The position numbers were made by a program, and so were the translations under genes. The notes below the pieces were generated by a model, which saw only the letters and a program-made list of their open reading frames with translations, did no database searches and was not told the origin of the DNA. From positions 1-64,000 of the forward strand of contig DAITAC010000008.1 of assembly GCA_036824465.1 (NCBI GenBank): a stretch of DNA of 64,000 bases. Reading direction: 5' to 3'. This document shows, in pieces, positions 25,470-34,578 of this stretch; position 1 is the first letter of the stretch; each line of letters begins with the position of its first letter. Source of the stretch: JAKOQB01 sp036824465. Its GTDB lineage: Bacteria; Pseudomonadota; Gammaproteobacteria; Burkholderiales; Burkholderiaceae_F.

Positions 25470-25889
25470 TCACCTCTTGAATTGTTCCGCCGCCTCCCGC
25501 GCCGTTACGATCGGGATGCCTTGGTAGCTGGCGAGCGAAAGCAGGGCTCGATCGCCGGAGACGATGAAATCCGCGGTCCCGGCGATGGCGATCGCGACGA
25601 CCTGATCGTCGTCCGGATCATCGGGCACAACGCGCGGCACGGTCGGTGCCGACACGACGGTAGCCAGCCTGCGCAGGTCGTCCACCAAGCCCTGTGGTGT
25701 CAATCCCGCCGCCTGCAACCTCGCTTCGAACTTCCTGCGCCCAAGCACATCAAGCAGTTCTGTCAACAATGTCTCGCTCGTAATGAGATCAAATGCGCCG
25801 GCCTTGGCCGCATCCACCAGCTGCCGCGGTGGACTGCCGGCGCTGATCACGCCCGAGATGATCGTGTTCGTATCCAGGACGATGCGCAC
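25470..25889 (-). CDS. PIN-domain putative toxin (COG1569 type)
   Basis: A 139-residue PIN ribonuclease-like protein starting at GTG 25889. The acidic active-site residues are visible: D in VLDTNTIISG, E in ETLLTELLDVL, D in PDDPDDDQVVAIAIA, and D in ADFIVSGDRALL. PIN toxins of type II systems cleave RNA. The gene sits 27 bp after a small protein that is a plausible antitoxin, so the pair looks like a complete toxin-antitoxin locus. Confidence 0.88.
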   Translation of the reverse strand: MRIVLDTNTIISGVISAGSPPRQLVDAAKAGAFDLITSETLLTELLDVLGRRKFEARLQAAGLTPQGLVDDLRRLATVVSAPTVPRVVPDDPDDDQVVAIAIAGTADFIVSGDRALLSLASYQGIPIVTAREAAEQFKR

Positions 25890-25916
25890 TGGGTGTTTGA
25901 ACCGTCGACCTGCGCT

Positions 25917-26159
25917 TCAGGCGCCTTGCTTTGAACGCCGCTGGCGGCGCGCCGCCTGCACTTCTGCCGCGACGTCTGCCTCGGAGATCGGCGGCAGATT
26001 CAGCGTGTCGAGCTTTGCAAGCGCCTCGGTCAACCGCTGTGCGGCCGCTGCACGCTCCTCGCGTGCCGCCAGAAAATCCACGAAGTCGACGACTTCCGCG
26101 ACGCGGCTCGGAGGCAGGCGCTTGAGTTTCTCGAGCAGATTCGTTTCGATCGCCGTCAT
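25917..26159 (-). CDS. Putative antitoxin partner of the PIN protein
   Basis: An 80-residue, mostly helical protein. LLEKLKRLPPSRVAEVVDFVDFLAAREER is the DUF2281-like helix-turn segment found in antitoxins paired with PIN toxins. The remainder is helical with a basic tail (ARRQRRSKQGA) that could bind nucleic acid. ATG 26159 has AGGAG upstream. It precedes the toxin, the usual antitoxin-first order. Confidence 0.82.
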   Translation of the reverse strand: MTAIETNLLEKLKRLPPSRVAEVVDFVDFLAAREERAAAAQRLTEALAKLDTLNLPPISEADVAAEVQAARRQRRSKQGA

Positions 26160-26367
26160 TGAACCACTCCTTCAGGAACTTCTGTTCCGGCATGATCGGC
26201 TCGCCGGCGCGCTTCATGCCATTTTGCAAAACAAGCTAGCACGCACGCTGATTCTGCCATGAGCACTCACGCGGGCAACTGCGATCGATTGCCCGCGTCC
26301 TGGTCGAGCGAGGATAGTTGCCGATATGAAAATTCAGATTGCCGCAATTTGCTATTTTGCCCGCATT

Positions 26368-26400
26368 GATTGAATCGACATCGATCGCAAGATTGAATCG
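26368..26400 (+). repeat. Direct repeat GATTGAATCG before glpK
   Basis: GATTGAATCG occurs at 26368-26377 and 26391-26400, 23 bp start to start, immediately upstream of the glpK ribosome binding site. GATTGAATC is itself near-palindromic. This could be an operator for a glycerol regulator, but no regulator gene is nearby and the assignment is a guess. Confidence 0.35.
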
Positions 26401-26410
26401 GGGGAGAAAG

Positions 26411-27904
26411 ATGGCGCGCTACGTGCTGGCGCTCGATCAGGGGACGACAAGCTCACGCGCGATCCTGTTCGACCGCGACGGCTGCGCGGTGGCGACCGCA
26501 CAGCAGGAGTTTGGGCAGATCTTTCCGCAACCGGGTTGGGTTGAGCACGACGCCACCGAGATCTGGCGGACGCAGCTTGATTGCGCACGCCGCGCCCTGC
26601 AGCAGGCGGGCGCCGTGGCGGCCGATGTCGCCGCGATCGGCATCACCAATCAGCGCGAAACGACGGTGATCTGGGAGCGTGCGAGCGGGCGCCCGATCGC
26701 GAACGCGATCGTCTGGCAGGACCGGCGCACGGCCGACATCTGTTCCGCCTTGCGGGCGCGGGGGCTCGAGGATCTGTTCACGCGCAAGACGGGGCTGCTG
26801 CTTGACCCTTACTTTTCCGGAACCAAGGCGACCTGGTTGCTTGATCACGTGCCAGGCGCGCGCGTGCGTGCCGAGCGCGGGGAACTCGCTTTCGGCACGA
26901 TCGACAGCTGGCTGATCTGGAATCTCACCGGCGGTCGCGTGCATGTGACCGACGTCAGCAACGCATCGCGCACGCTGCTGTTCAATCTGCATACGCTCGA
27001 CTGGGACGACGAATTGCTCCAGATGCTCAATATCCCGCCTGCGCTGCTGCCGCGCGTGGTGTCTTCGAGCCAGTATCTTGGCGACACCGACGCCGGGTTG
27101 TTCGGGGGAGCGATCCCGATTGCGGGCGTTGCGGGTGACCAGCAGGCCGCCATGTTCGGGCAGGCGTGCTTTGCGCCGGGAATGGCGAAGAACACTTACG
27201 GCACGGGCTGCTTCATGCTGCTGAATGTCGGTGCCTTGCCGCAGGCATCGAGCAATCGGCTGCTCGGGACAGCAGGGTGGCGCATTGGCGCGCAGCCGGC
27301 AAGCTACATGCTCGAAGGCAGCGTGTTCATCGGCGGCGCGGTCGTGCAGTGGTTGCGCGATGGCCTCGGGCTGATTGAACGTTCGGAAGATGTTGAGGCT
27401 TTGGCGCGTGAGGTGCCTGACAGCGGCGGCGTGTTCCTCGTGCCGGCCTTCACGGGCCTGGGTAGCCCGCACTGGGATCCGCACGCGCGTGGCTCGATGA
27501 TCGGGATCACCCGCGGCACTACGCGTGCGCACATCGCGCGCGCTGCGCTGGAGGCGATCGCGTTCCAGTCGGCCGAGCTTCTGCGCGCGATGCAGCGTGA
27601 TGCGTCGAGCGCCTTGACCGAATTGCGTGTCGATGGCGGCGCCGCGCGCAACGATCTCTTGCTGCAGTTCCAGGCCGATCTGATCGGGGTGCCGGTGGTG
27701 CGGCCTGAAGTCACGGAGACGACCGCACTCGGCGCTGCCTATCTGGCTGGGCTGGCGGTCAGTTTCTGGTCCGGGCTCGACGAGATCGCAGCGCAGTGGC
27801 GTGTGCAGCATCGATTTGAGCCGGCCATGACGCAGACGACGCGCGATGCGCTCCTCGGAGACTGGGAGCGGGCGGTCGAACGGTCGCGCGGTTGGGCACA
27901 ATGA
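26411..27904 (+). CDS. glpK: Glycerol kinase
   Basis: A 497-residue FGGY-family kinase: glycerol + ATP gives glycerol 3-phosphate. YVLALDQGTTSSRAILFD is the phosphate-1 loop, GITNQRETTVIWER and WQDRRTAD are substrate-site motifs, TIDSWLIWNLTGG and GVAGDQQAAMFGQ follow, and RVDGGAARNDLLLQFQAD is the adenosine motif. All family landmarks are intact. ATG 26411 begins MARYVLALDQG, with GGGGAGAAAG upstream. Stop overlaps the glpD start (ATGA). Confidence 0.97.
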   Translation: MARYVLALDQGTTSSRAILFDRDGCAVATAQQEFGQIFPQPGWVEHDATEIWRTQLDCARRALQQAGAVAADVAAIGITNQRETTVIWERASGRPIANAIVWQDRRTADICSALRARGLEDLFTRKTGLLLDPYFSGTKATWLLDHVPGARVRAERGELAFGTIDSWLIWNLTGGRVHVTDVSNASRTLLFNLHTLDWDDELLQMLNIPPALLPRVVSSSQYLGDTDAGLFGGAIPIAGVAGDQQAAMFGQACFAPGMAKNTYGTGCFMLLNVGALPQASSNRLLGTAGWRIGAQPASYMLEGSVFIGGAVVQWLRDGLGLIERSEDVEALAREVPDSGGVFLVPAFTGLGSPHWDPHARGSMIGITRGTTRAHIARAALEAIAFQSAELLRAMQRDASSALTELRVDGGAARNDLLLQFQADLIGVPVVRPEVTETTALGAAYLAGLAVSFWSGLDEIAAQWRVQHRFEPAMTQTTRDALLGDWERAVERSRGWAQ

Positions 27905-29349
27905 CGGCGCCCACTATGGTTGTTCCGGCGCCTGCGCCGCTGCCCATTGATCGCGAAGCGTTGCTCGCGCGGTTGCGGGACGCGGCGCCGTGGGATGCCG
28001 TGGTGATCGGCGGTGGCGCAACGGGGCTGGGCATCGCGCTGGATGCCACGGTGCGCGGTCTGCGTGTCGCACTGATCGATGCGCAGGACTTCGGCGCCGG
28101 CACGTCGAGCCGCAGCACGAAGCTGGTCCATGGCGGCGTGCGCTATCTGGCGCAGGGCAACCTCAAGCTGGTGCACGAGGCGCTCGAAGAACGCGCGATC
28201 CTGCTCGCGATCGCGCCCCACATCGTGCATCGGCTCGAATTCATTGTGCCCTGCTACCGGATGTTCGAGCGCGAGTACATGCGCGTCGGACTCGGCGCCT
28301 ATGACCTCGCCGCGGGTCGATTCAGCATCGGTCCGACGCGGGCCTTGTCGGCCGCCGAAACGCTTGAGCGATTGCCGGGGGTGAAGACCGACGACCTGCG
28401 CGGCGGCGTCAGTTACTGGGACGGGCAGTTCGACGATGCGCTGATGTGCATCGCGTTGATGCAGACCGCGTTCGCGCACGGTGCGACACCGATCAACTAC
28501 GTCCGCTGCACGGCGCTTCGGCAGGACGGATCATTGGCGGTGGTCACCGCACAGGACGTTGAGACCGGCGAGCAGTTCGAACTGCGCACGCGCTGCGTGT
28601 TCAACGCCGCGGGGGTGTGGGTCGACTCGATCCGGAAGATGGCAAACCCGGCCGCGCGCTCGGTGACAACCGTCAGCCAGGGTTCGCACATCGTGGTCGA
28701 TCGCGACTTCCTTCCCGGAACGGCGGCGCTGATGATCCCGCGCACGCGCGACGGCCGCGTGCTGTTTGCGATTCCATGGCAGAAGAAGCTCTTGATCGGC
28801 ACGACGGACCAGGCGCGCGCGGATGCACCATTCGATCCACAGCCGTCGGACGCGGAAATCGAGTTCATGATCGAAACCGCGGCCGGCTATCTGGCACGAC
28901 CGATTGCGCGCAGTGATATACGCGCCGCGTTCTGCGGCTTGCGTCCGCTGTTTTCGCCATCCGCGGCGGCGGGAAGCACGGCAAGGATTTCGCGCGAGCA
29001 TGCGGTGCTCACCGAATTCGGCAACCTGATCTCGGTCGTCGGCGGCAAATGGACCACGTATCGACGCATGGCGGTCGATGCGCTCGATGCCGCAGCGCGC
29101 GCGCGCTTGTTGCCGGGTGCTAAGTCGCAGACGGCGGATCTCGTTTTGACGAAAGACGATGTGCTGGTCGCGGCCGCAGACGGGGTGCTCAAGGAAGGCC
29201 CAGGGTTGCAGCGTTTCAACCAGCACTGCCGTCAATTCACTCAGGCGCGCACTTCCACTGATGTACTCGCACGTCGAGTCCGACTCGCGTTCCTCGACGC
29301 ATTGGCCGCGCAAAAAGCCGCAGCAAGCCTGCCGAGTACCGCTCGATAG
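27901..29349 (+). CDS. glpD: Glycerol-3-phosphate dehydrogenase, aerobic type
   Basis: A 482-residue FAD-dependent inner-membrane enzyme that oxidises glycerol 3-phosphate to dihydroxyacetone phosphate and passes electrons to ubiquinone. AVVIGGGATGLGIALDA is the dinucleotide-binding motif, GTSSRSTKLVHGGVRYL and GGVSYWDGQFDDAL are family signatures, and GGKWTTYRRMA is the C-terminal motif. It is somewhat short at the C-terminus compared with the 500-residue E. coli enzyme. Translationally coupled to glpK. No glpF or glpR is present in the window. Confidence 0.95.
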   Translation: MTAPTMVVPAPAPLPIDREALLARLRDAAPWDAVVIGGGATGLGIALDATVRGLRVALIDAQDFGAGTSSRSTKLVHGGVRYLAQGNLKLVHEALEERAILLAIAPHIVHRLEFIVPCYRMFEREYMRVGLGAYDLAAGRFSIGPTRALSAAETLERLPGVKTDDLRGGVSYWDGQFDDALMCIALMQTAFAHGATPINYVRCTALRQDGSLAVVTAQDVETGEQFELRTRCVFNAAGVWVDSIRKMANPAARSVTTVSQGSHIVVDRDFLPGTAALMIPRTRDGRVLFAIPWQKKLLIGTTDQARADAPFDPQPSDAEIEFMIETAAGYLARPIARSDIRAAFCGLRPLFSPSAAAGSTARISREHAVLTEFGNLISVVGGKWTTYRRMAVDALDAAARARLLPGAKSQTADLVLTKDDVLVAAADGVLKEGPGLQRFNQHCRQFTQARTSTDVLARRVRLAFLDALAAQKAAASLPSTAR

Positions 29350-29375
29350 CAGTTCGAGTTCGAGAATTCCAGGCG

Positions 29376-29402
29376 AAAAAAAGGCCGCCCGAAGGCGGCC
29401 TT
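29376..29402 (-). terminator. Rho-independent terminator of porin gene
   Basis: On the minus strand AAGGCCGCC-TTCG-GGCGGCCTT is followed by a run of seven T. It lies about 25 bp after the porin stop and 27 bp beyond the convergent glpD stop. Confidence 0.9.
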
Positions 29403-29427
29403 GTCTTGCATTGACTTTGGCGGTTTT

Positions 29428-30528
29428 CTAGAAGAAATGCGTCGCGCCAAGGCTGTACACCTTCTGGTTGGCGAAGTCGGTTGCTGAGGTGCCAACCTTC
29501 AGCGTGTTCGATCCTGACGTATCCGCATAGAACGCGTGCAGGTAGGTGCGGCGCGAGAGCATGTACTCGTAGCCGATACCCCACGTCTTGCGGTCGGCGT
29601 TGAAGTTGGTCGTGCCGATCGTCTGGTTCTTGCCGTCGCGATTCTGGTACGACGCCATGAACTTGCTGGACAGTGGGCCGAACGGGACCGACAGGCCGAG
29701 CATCCAAGCCTTCGCATCCGTGCCTTCGGCTGTTGCGCCGACTGCCGAGATCAGGGTACTGCGTACATTCTTCTCGTCCGCGTAGGCGCCGTGCAGCTTG
29801 ACCACTTTCAGGTCATAGGTGGCGCCGACCTGCAGCAGCTTCTCATCTGAAGGCCTCGTTCCGGTTGTCACATTCGGAAACTTGCCGATCAGGTAGGTGA
29901 TTGCGCCGTAGAACGGCCCCGCGCCAAACGATGCGCCCACGCTGTCCACGCGAAGGTTATTGCCATTGCCCGCGGCCTCTGCACCGTTGAAATTGAACGA
30001 ATGGACCCAAGCCGCCTGGAAGCCACCGATATTCGGCGTGCGATACAAGAACCCGTTGTCGACGCGCAGCGAACCGGCCTCCGACAGACTGCTCTGCATG
30101 CCAGCCGGGCCGTAGCCCGTATAGAACGGGTCGATATCGCTGATCATGTCGAACGCGCCGGTGCCTGAACCGATCGTTGCAAAGCGCCCCAGCGCCACGG
30201 TACCGAATCCGCCCGCGAGACCGACGTAGGCCTGACGACCAAACATGCGGCCGCCCTGGTTGATGGTGCCTGTGTCGACTTGATAGCCGTTTTCCAGTTG
30301 GAAGATGCCGCGCAGTCCGCCGCCTAGATCCTCCGATCCACGCAAGCCCCAGCGGCTGCCATTGCGAATGCCGCTTTGAACGCCGGTGACGCTCGAGACA
30401 CCGCCACGTTCATAGTCGACTGACTGAAAGCCGACGTCAGCGATGCCATACAACGTTACCGACGATTGCGCGAAGGCCGCGCCGGTGAAGGCGCCTGCGA
30501 TCGCCAGGGCCACTAGTGTTTTTTTCAT
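29428..30528 (-). CDS. Gram-negative trimeric porin (OmpC/Bug-type, porin_4)
   Basis: A 366-residue outer-membrane porin. Signal peptide MKKTLVALAIAGAFTGAAFAQ, then SSVTLYGIADVGFQSVDYE, the typical betaproteobacterial porin start. RQAYVGLAGGFGTVALGRF is the conserved strand before the constriction loop, and the protein ends YSLGATHFF, with terminal phenylalanine for BAM recognition. ATG 30528 has GGAGATACAG upstream. A second porin follows upstream in the same direction. Confidence 0.95.
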   Translation of the reverse strand: MKKTLVALAIAGAFTGAAFAQSSVTLYGIADVGFQSVDYERGGVSSVTGVQSGIRNGSRWGLRGSEDLGGGLRGIFQLENGYQVDTGTINQGGRMFGRQAYVGLAGGFGTVALGRFATIGSGTGAFDMISDIDPFYTGYGPAGMQSSLSEAGSLRVDNGFLYRTPNIGGFQAAWVHSFNFNGAEAAGNGNNLRVDSVGASFGAGPFYGAITYLIGKFPNVTTGTRPSDEKLLQVGATYDLKVVKLHGAYADEKNVRSTLISAVGATAEGTDAKAWMLGLSVPFGPLSSKFMASYQNRDGKNQTIGTTNFNADRKTWGIGYEYMLSRRTYLHAFYADTSGSNTLKVGTSATDFANQKVYSLGATHFF

Positions 30529-30774
30529 CTGTATCTCCAGTTTGACAACGAAACAAAACCTAGTCTTCCATCGTGGGCGCGCCGCGGTGAGTGGGATCTG
30601 CGTGCGCCTTGATCTCTTGCACTTCCGATGGAAGCTCGAACACCATTTTTTCAGACTTCCACCACACGGGCAAAAACGTATCTCACTAAACACCCAATTT
30701 AGGTGCTGTTCTGTCGGTTTCCTGCAACAGGAAAGGTCCGGAACGTTCCATATTGCGGTGGCAACGAATCGGAG
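30529..30774. other. Intergenic region between tandem porin genes
   Basis: About 250 bp, noticeably less GC-rich than the flanks, carrying the terminator of the upstream porin and the promoter/leader of the downstream porin. I do not see a CDS. A short near-dyad ACACCCAATTTAGGTGCT (around 30690-30708) may be a regulatory site. Confidence 0.5.
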
Positions 30775-30799
30775 AAAAAAAGGGGCGCTGAAGCGCCCC
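30775..30799 (-). terminator. Rho-independent terminator of upstream porin gene
   Basis: On the minus strand GGGGCGC-TTCA-GCGCCCC is followed by seven T. It lies 22 bp after the stop of the 30821-32188 porin. Confidence 0.9.
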
Positions 30800-30820
30800 C
30801 TCCCAGCCTGGTCCGTCAGG

Positions 30821-32188
30821 TCAGAACGAGTGACGCATTCCCACCTGGATCGCGCGACTGTCTTCGCCGCGAGCGGTCGTCCACCCGCCGACACAGCAGG
30901 CGGAACCCAGCGCGATCCGCGCCTGGTCCTTGTTGTTGGCGATCGCACCGCCCGCATACAACATCGAGCGCTTGGACAGATCGTAGGTGTAGACGAGGCC
31001 GATGCTGTCGACGGATGCATCCGCCGTTGCCCATGGACTGCGCGCGCTGTCTTTCGCGTTGTTGTAGGCGGCGAGGATCGTGCCGACCCCGAGCTTCCAT
31101 TGCAGGCCAAGGTGGTAAACCTTCAGGTCAACCGGGCCAGCAACGCCGCGCAGAGTGTCGACATCAAAGCGGTTGATGTACAGCGAACCGAGAATGTTGT
31201 TGATCGCAGTCAGATTGCCACCAGTGCTGATGACGATCCCCTGGATATCGGCGGGCCTGAGAACCGGATTGTCGTTCTTCGCCTTCAGGTACTGGGCAAA
31301 GAGCTTGGCGGGACCAACGGTCGCGGTGCCGCCGATACTGTAGGTCTCAAGTCCTTTGCGGTTCTCGTTCGGCGCCGCGAACGTCACCGTGTTGTTTCGG
31401 TTGTAGCCCGCACCGACTGCGAACGCAGCCGTGTTGTACTGGACGTTGAACCCGTAGAAATCGTCACCCCGCGTCGGCGCCGTCGTCCGCTCGGGGCGAT
31501 TGCCCTCGGAACCGCCGAACCCATACATGGCCGACAGCGTAATGCCGCTCATTTCCGCACGGTACTGGACCGCGTTATTCGCACGGATATTGATCGACGC
31601 AATCTGCCCTGGATTGCCTGCGTACGAATCCGCGAACGAGTTGAACTTCACCAGTACTTCGTAATTGGGGGTGTACTGGCGCCCAAGCAGCACCGCGCCG
31701 AAGGGCGTCACAAGGCCGGCAAATGCCTGGCGATCGAACAGCGCGCCCACGCTGTTGACTGTACTGACTGCCGACAGCAATGCCGCATTGACCGCACTGT
31801 TGCCGCCGAGGATCGCCGCCTGATTGGCGGGTGGCAGCGCCGTCGCGGGCGCCATCAGCACGACACCCGGACACACTGCCGTGGTACTGCAGAAGAACAG
31901 CGGGCCGCGATTGCTTAGCTGACCGGTGTCGACTTCGAACCGGTTCTCCAGCGTGAATAGCGCCCGGTAGCCTTTGCCGAGGTCCTCATTGCCGCGAATT
32001 CCCCAGCGCGAGCCAGTCGACATGCCGCTGCTGACACGGGTGGCCGATGCCCCCGACCCATGGTCGACGCTCTCAACGCCGACATCGATGATGCCGTAGA
32101 GCTCGACGCCGCTCTGGGTCGGCCCGCCTTGGGCGAATCCTGCCGGCGCCGCGAGCGCCAATGCCAGTGCCAATACGGTCTTGCGCAT
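30821..32188 (-). CDS. Gram-negative trimeric porin with extended loop
   Basis: A 455-residue outer-membrane porin. Signal peptide MRKTVLALALALAAPAGFAQ, then SGVELYGIIDVGVESVDHGSG; conserved AFAGLVTPFGAVLLGRQYTP strand; C-terminal RAIQVGMRHSF. It is about 90 residues longer than its neighbour, mostly from an insertion at about residues 92-150 that includes CSTTAVCPGVVL, with two cysteines able to form a disulfide-stabilised loop. Such loops change channel selectivity or receptor properties; that is inference. ATG 32188 has AGGAGACACACA upstream. Confidence 0.93.
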   Translation of the reverse strand: MRKTVLALALALAAPAGFAQGGPTQSGVELYGIIDVGVESVDHGSGASATRVSSGMSTGSRWGIRGNEDLGKGYRALFTLENRFEVDTGQLSNRGPLFFCSTTAVCPGVVLMAPATALPPANQAAILGGNSAVNAALLSAVSTVNSVGALFDRQAFAGLVTPFGAVLLGRQYTPNYEVLVKFNSFADSYAGNPGQIASINIRANNAVQYRAEMSGITLSAMYGFGGSEGNRPERTTAPTRGDDFYGFNVQYNTAAFAVGAGYNRNNTVTFAAPNENRKGLETYSIGGTATVGPAKLFAQYLKAKNDNPVLRPADIQGIVISTGGNLTAINNILGSLYINRFDVDTLRGVAGPVDLKVYHLGLQWKLGVGTILAAYNNAKDSARSPWATADASVDSIGLVYTYDLSKRSMLYAGGAIANNKDQARIALGSACCVGGWTTARGEDSRAIQVGMRHSF

Positions 32189-32342
32189 TGTGTGTCTCCT
32201 GATCAAAACGGATCTGATTTTGCCGAGATACTAACGCCGCACGCGCGCGGCGATGCCGTGGCCCTGCGTCTCGTCAACAAGGGACGGTTGCGCGTAACAT
32301 TTCCGCAACAAGATCAGGGCTTTCCAATACGAGGTCGAGTTG

Positions 32343-32969
32343 ATGGGCTTGGTCGACGATGTCCTGGGTGTGGCCGATCGCGCTCTGCGAACGCTGGCAG
32401 GCGTCGTCTCCGCGGCCCGGCCTTATCCGGGCGAAAACGCTCCCACGACGGATCTGCCTGAAGACCAGCGCGCGGAGGCCGCCGCGCTGATGCGGGTGAA
32501 CCACGTTGGCGAGATCTGCGCGCAGGCGCTTTACGAGGCGCAGGCGATCGGAACCTCCAACCCCCAGATTCGCGCTGCGTTCAAACAGGCGGCACAGGAA
32601 GAGGCAGATCACCTGGCGTGGACGCGACGGCGCATCGAGGAACTCGGCGGCCGCACCAGCTTGCTCAATCCGCTCTGGTACGCGGGTTCATTTGGCATCG
32701 GGCTGGCCGCCGCGCGGCTCGGCGACAGGGTGAGCCTTGGATTCATGGCGGAAACAGAGCGCCAGGTGGAACAGCATCTTCAGGGGCACCTGGCACGCTT
32801 GCCGATCGATGACGCTGCATCGCGCGAAGTCGTTGCGCAGATGGAAGAAGACGAGGCGCGCCATGGGCAGGCGGCGATGCAGATGGGGGGCATCGAACTG
32901 CCCTGGCCGGCGCGGATCGCGATGAAGATTGCCGCGAAAGTCATGACGACCACGGCGCATCGGATCTGA
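32343..32969 (+). CDS. coq7: 3-demethoxyubiquinol 3-hydroxylase (Coq7)
   Basis: A 208-residue di-iron monooxygenase catalysing the penultimate hydroxylation in ubiquinone synthesis. RVNHVGEICAQALYEAQ, QEEADHLAWTRRRIEELGGR and ETERQVEQHLQGHL contain the paired E-x-x-H iron ligands, with MEEDEARHGQAAMQMGG as the last. The length and motif order match bacterial Coq7. ATG 32343 is preferred over the TTG codon just before it. Confidence 0.95.
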   Translation: MGLVDDVLGVADRALRTLAGVVSAARPYPGENAPTTDLPEDQRAEAAALMRVNHVGEICAQALYEAQAIGTSNPQIRAAFKQAAQEEADHLAWTRRRIEELGGRTSLLNPLWYAGSFGIGLAAARLGDRVSLGFMAETERQVEQHLQGHLARLPIDDAASREVVAQMEEDEARHGQAAMQMGGIELPWPARIAMKIAAKVMTTTAHRI

Positions 32970-32990
32970 GAAGCCGGCGCGTGCAGGCGG

Positions 32991-33410
32991 TTACGACTCC
33001 TCAATCACCTCGATCGAGTACTCGATCGCGGCCGTCCTGGCCAGCATTGCCGTCGCCGAGCAGTACTTGTCGTGTGACAGCTTGACCGCGCGCTCGACGA
33101 TGTCGCGCTTGAGATTCCGTCCACGCACGGCGAAGTGAAATCTGATGCGGGTGAAAACCTTTGGATCGTCCGGGGCGCGCTCGGCTTCCAGCTTCACCTC
33201 GCAGCCGGTCACGGCGTGCCTGCCGCGTTTCAGGATCAGCACCACGTCATACGCGGTGCAGCCGCCGGTGCCGACCAGGACCATCTCCATCGGGCGCGGA
33301 GCGAGGTTACGACCGCCGCCATCGGGTGCGCCATCCATCGTGACGAGATGGCCGCTGCCGGTCTCGGCCGCGAAGCTCATTCCCTCGATCCAGCGAACAG
33401 TGCATTCCAT
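32991..33410 (-). CDS. OsmC/Ohr-family peroxiredoxin-like protein
   Basis: A 139-residue OsmC-fold protein. The two redox cysteines are in VGTGGCTAYDVVLIL and DKYCSATAMLARTA, so a thiol-dependent peroxidase role against organic hydroperoxides is plausible. It resembles the YhfA-type subgroup more than Ohr. ATG 33410 begins MECTVRWIEGMSF. It is divergent from rplM and convergent with coq7. Confidence 0.9.
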   Translation of the reverse strand: MECTVRWIEGMSFAAETGSGHLVTMDGAPDGGGRNLAPRPMEMVLVGTGGCTAYDVVLILKRGRHAVTGCEVKLEAERAPDDPKVFTRIRFHFAVRGRNLKRDIVERAVKLSHDKYCSATAMLARTAAIEYSIEVIEES

Positions 33411-33454
33411 AAGTGATTTCTCGCGTTGGGCCCCGGCGCCGGCCGGCTCAGCGT

Positions 33455-33484
33455 TTGCGAAAAGCACGGCAGGGCGGATACAAT
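33455..33484 (+). promoter_or_regulatory. Sigma-70 promoter of rplM-rpsI
   Basis: TTGCGA (33455-33460) and TACAAT (33479-33484) are separated by 18 bp. A start near 33491 would leave a leader of about 100 nt before rplM, long enough for the ribosomal-protein autoregulation known in other bacteria. Confidence 0.6.
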
Positions 33485-33592
33485 AACCGGCTTTTCGCGG
33501 CCAATCGCCCGTCGGGCCGGTCCGCGTGCGTTGCCCCGGCAGCCATACGCCGCGCCGCGACGTGTTCATGCAGTTCAACGCCTAGCGAAATC

Positions 33593-34021
33593 ATGAAGAC
33601 TTTTTCTGCAAAACCGCACGAGGTGCGGCGCGACTGGCTCCTGGTCGATGCCAGCGACAAGGTGCTTGGCCGCCTCGCGGTCGAGATCGCGCGCCGCCTG
33701 CGCGGCAAGCACAAGCCCGAATACACGCCGCACGTCGACACGGGCGACTTCATCGTCGTCGTCAATGCGGCCAAGATCAGGGTGACCGGCAACAAGGCCG
33801 CCGACAAGACCTACTACCGCCATTCGGGACATCCCGGTGGTGTCTACGAGACGAGTTTCGAGAAGATGCAGGGCCGCTTTCCCGGCCGGGCGCTGCTGAT
33901 CGCCGTCAAGGGCATGCTGCCCAAGGGCCCACTCGGTTACGCAATGATCAAGAAGCTCAAAATCTACGGCGACGGTGCGCATCCGCACACGGCGCAGCAA
34001 CCCAAGGCGCTGGAGGTCTGA
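33593..34021 (+). CDS. rplM: 50S ribosomal protein L13
   Basis: A 142-residue L13. MKTFSAKPHEVRRDWLLVDA, DKVLGRLAVEIARRLRGKHK, VVVNAAKIRVTGNK and GMLPKGPLGYAMIKKLKIY are invariant ribosomal-protein segments. ATG 33593. It is followed 7 bp later by rpsI, the universal pair. Confidence 0.98.
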   Translation: MKTFSAKPHEVRRDWLLVDASDKVLGRLAVEIARRLRGKHKPEYTPHVDTGDFIVVVNAAKIRVTGNKAADKTYYRHSGHPGGVYETSFEKMQGRFPGRALLIAVKGMLPKGPLGYAMIKKLKIYGDGAHPHTAQQPKALEV

Positions 34022-34028
34022 GGTCAAC

Positions 34029-34421
34029 ATGATTGGCAACTACAACTACGGCACGGGCCGCCGCAAGAGTTCGGTGGCGCGGGTGTTCATCAAGCGCGGC
34101 ACCGGCAAGATCATCGTTAACGGCCGCTCGATCGACGAGTATTTCCACCGCGAGACGGGCCGCATGATTGCGCGCCAGCCGCTTGAGATGACCAACAACG
34201 CCACGGCGTTCGATATCCAGATCAACGTCGACGGCGGCGGCGAATCGGGACAGGCGGGTGCGGTGCGGCACGGCATCACACGCGCGCTGATCGACTACGA
34301 CGCGACGCTCAAGCCGGTGCTGTCGAAGGCGGGACTGGTCACGCGCGATGCGCGCGAGGTCGAGCGCAAGAAGGTCGGTTTTCGCAAGGCGCGCCGGCGC
34401 AAGCAGTTCTCCAAGCGCTAG
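34029..34421 (+). CDS. rpsI: 30S ribosomal protein S9
   Basis: A 130-residue S9. NYNYGTGRRKSSVARVFIKRG is the family start and FRKARRRKQFSKR is the conserved basic C-terminal tail that reaches the P-site tRNA. Co-transcribed with rplM and ended by a strong terminator. Confidence 0.98.
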   Translation: MIGNYNYGTGRRKSSVARVFIKRGTGKIIVNGRSIDEYFHRETGRMIARQPLEMTNNATAFDIQINVDGGGESGQAGAVRHGITRALIDYDATLKPVLSKAGLVTRDAREVERKKVGFRKARRRKQFSKR

Positions 34422-34467
34422 TCGTCTGCCTCACGCGCCGCTTTGCGCTAGGCGCCGCGGCTTACCA

Positions 34468-34502
34468 AACAAGCGGCACCATTTCGGTGCCGCTTGTTTT
34501 TT
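34468..34502 (+). terminator. Rho-independent terminator of rplM-rpsI
   Basis: AACAAGCGGCACC-ATTTC-GGTGCCGCTTGTT is a perfect 13-bp stem followed by TTTT, 47 bp after the rpsI stop. Confidence 0.93.
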
Positions 34503-34578
34503 CGGTGCCTATACTGCGTATTCAGGCGATGGCCGCTGTTGCTGACAGCGGCCGTTTCATCTCGAGGCCGGTCCGCCC

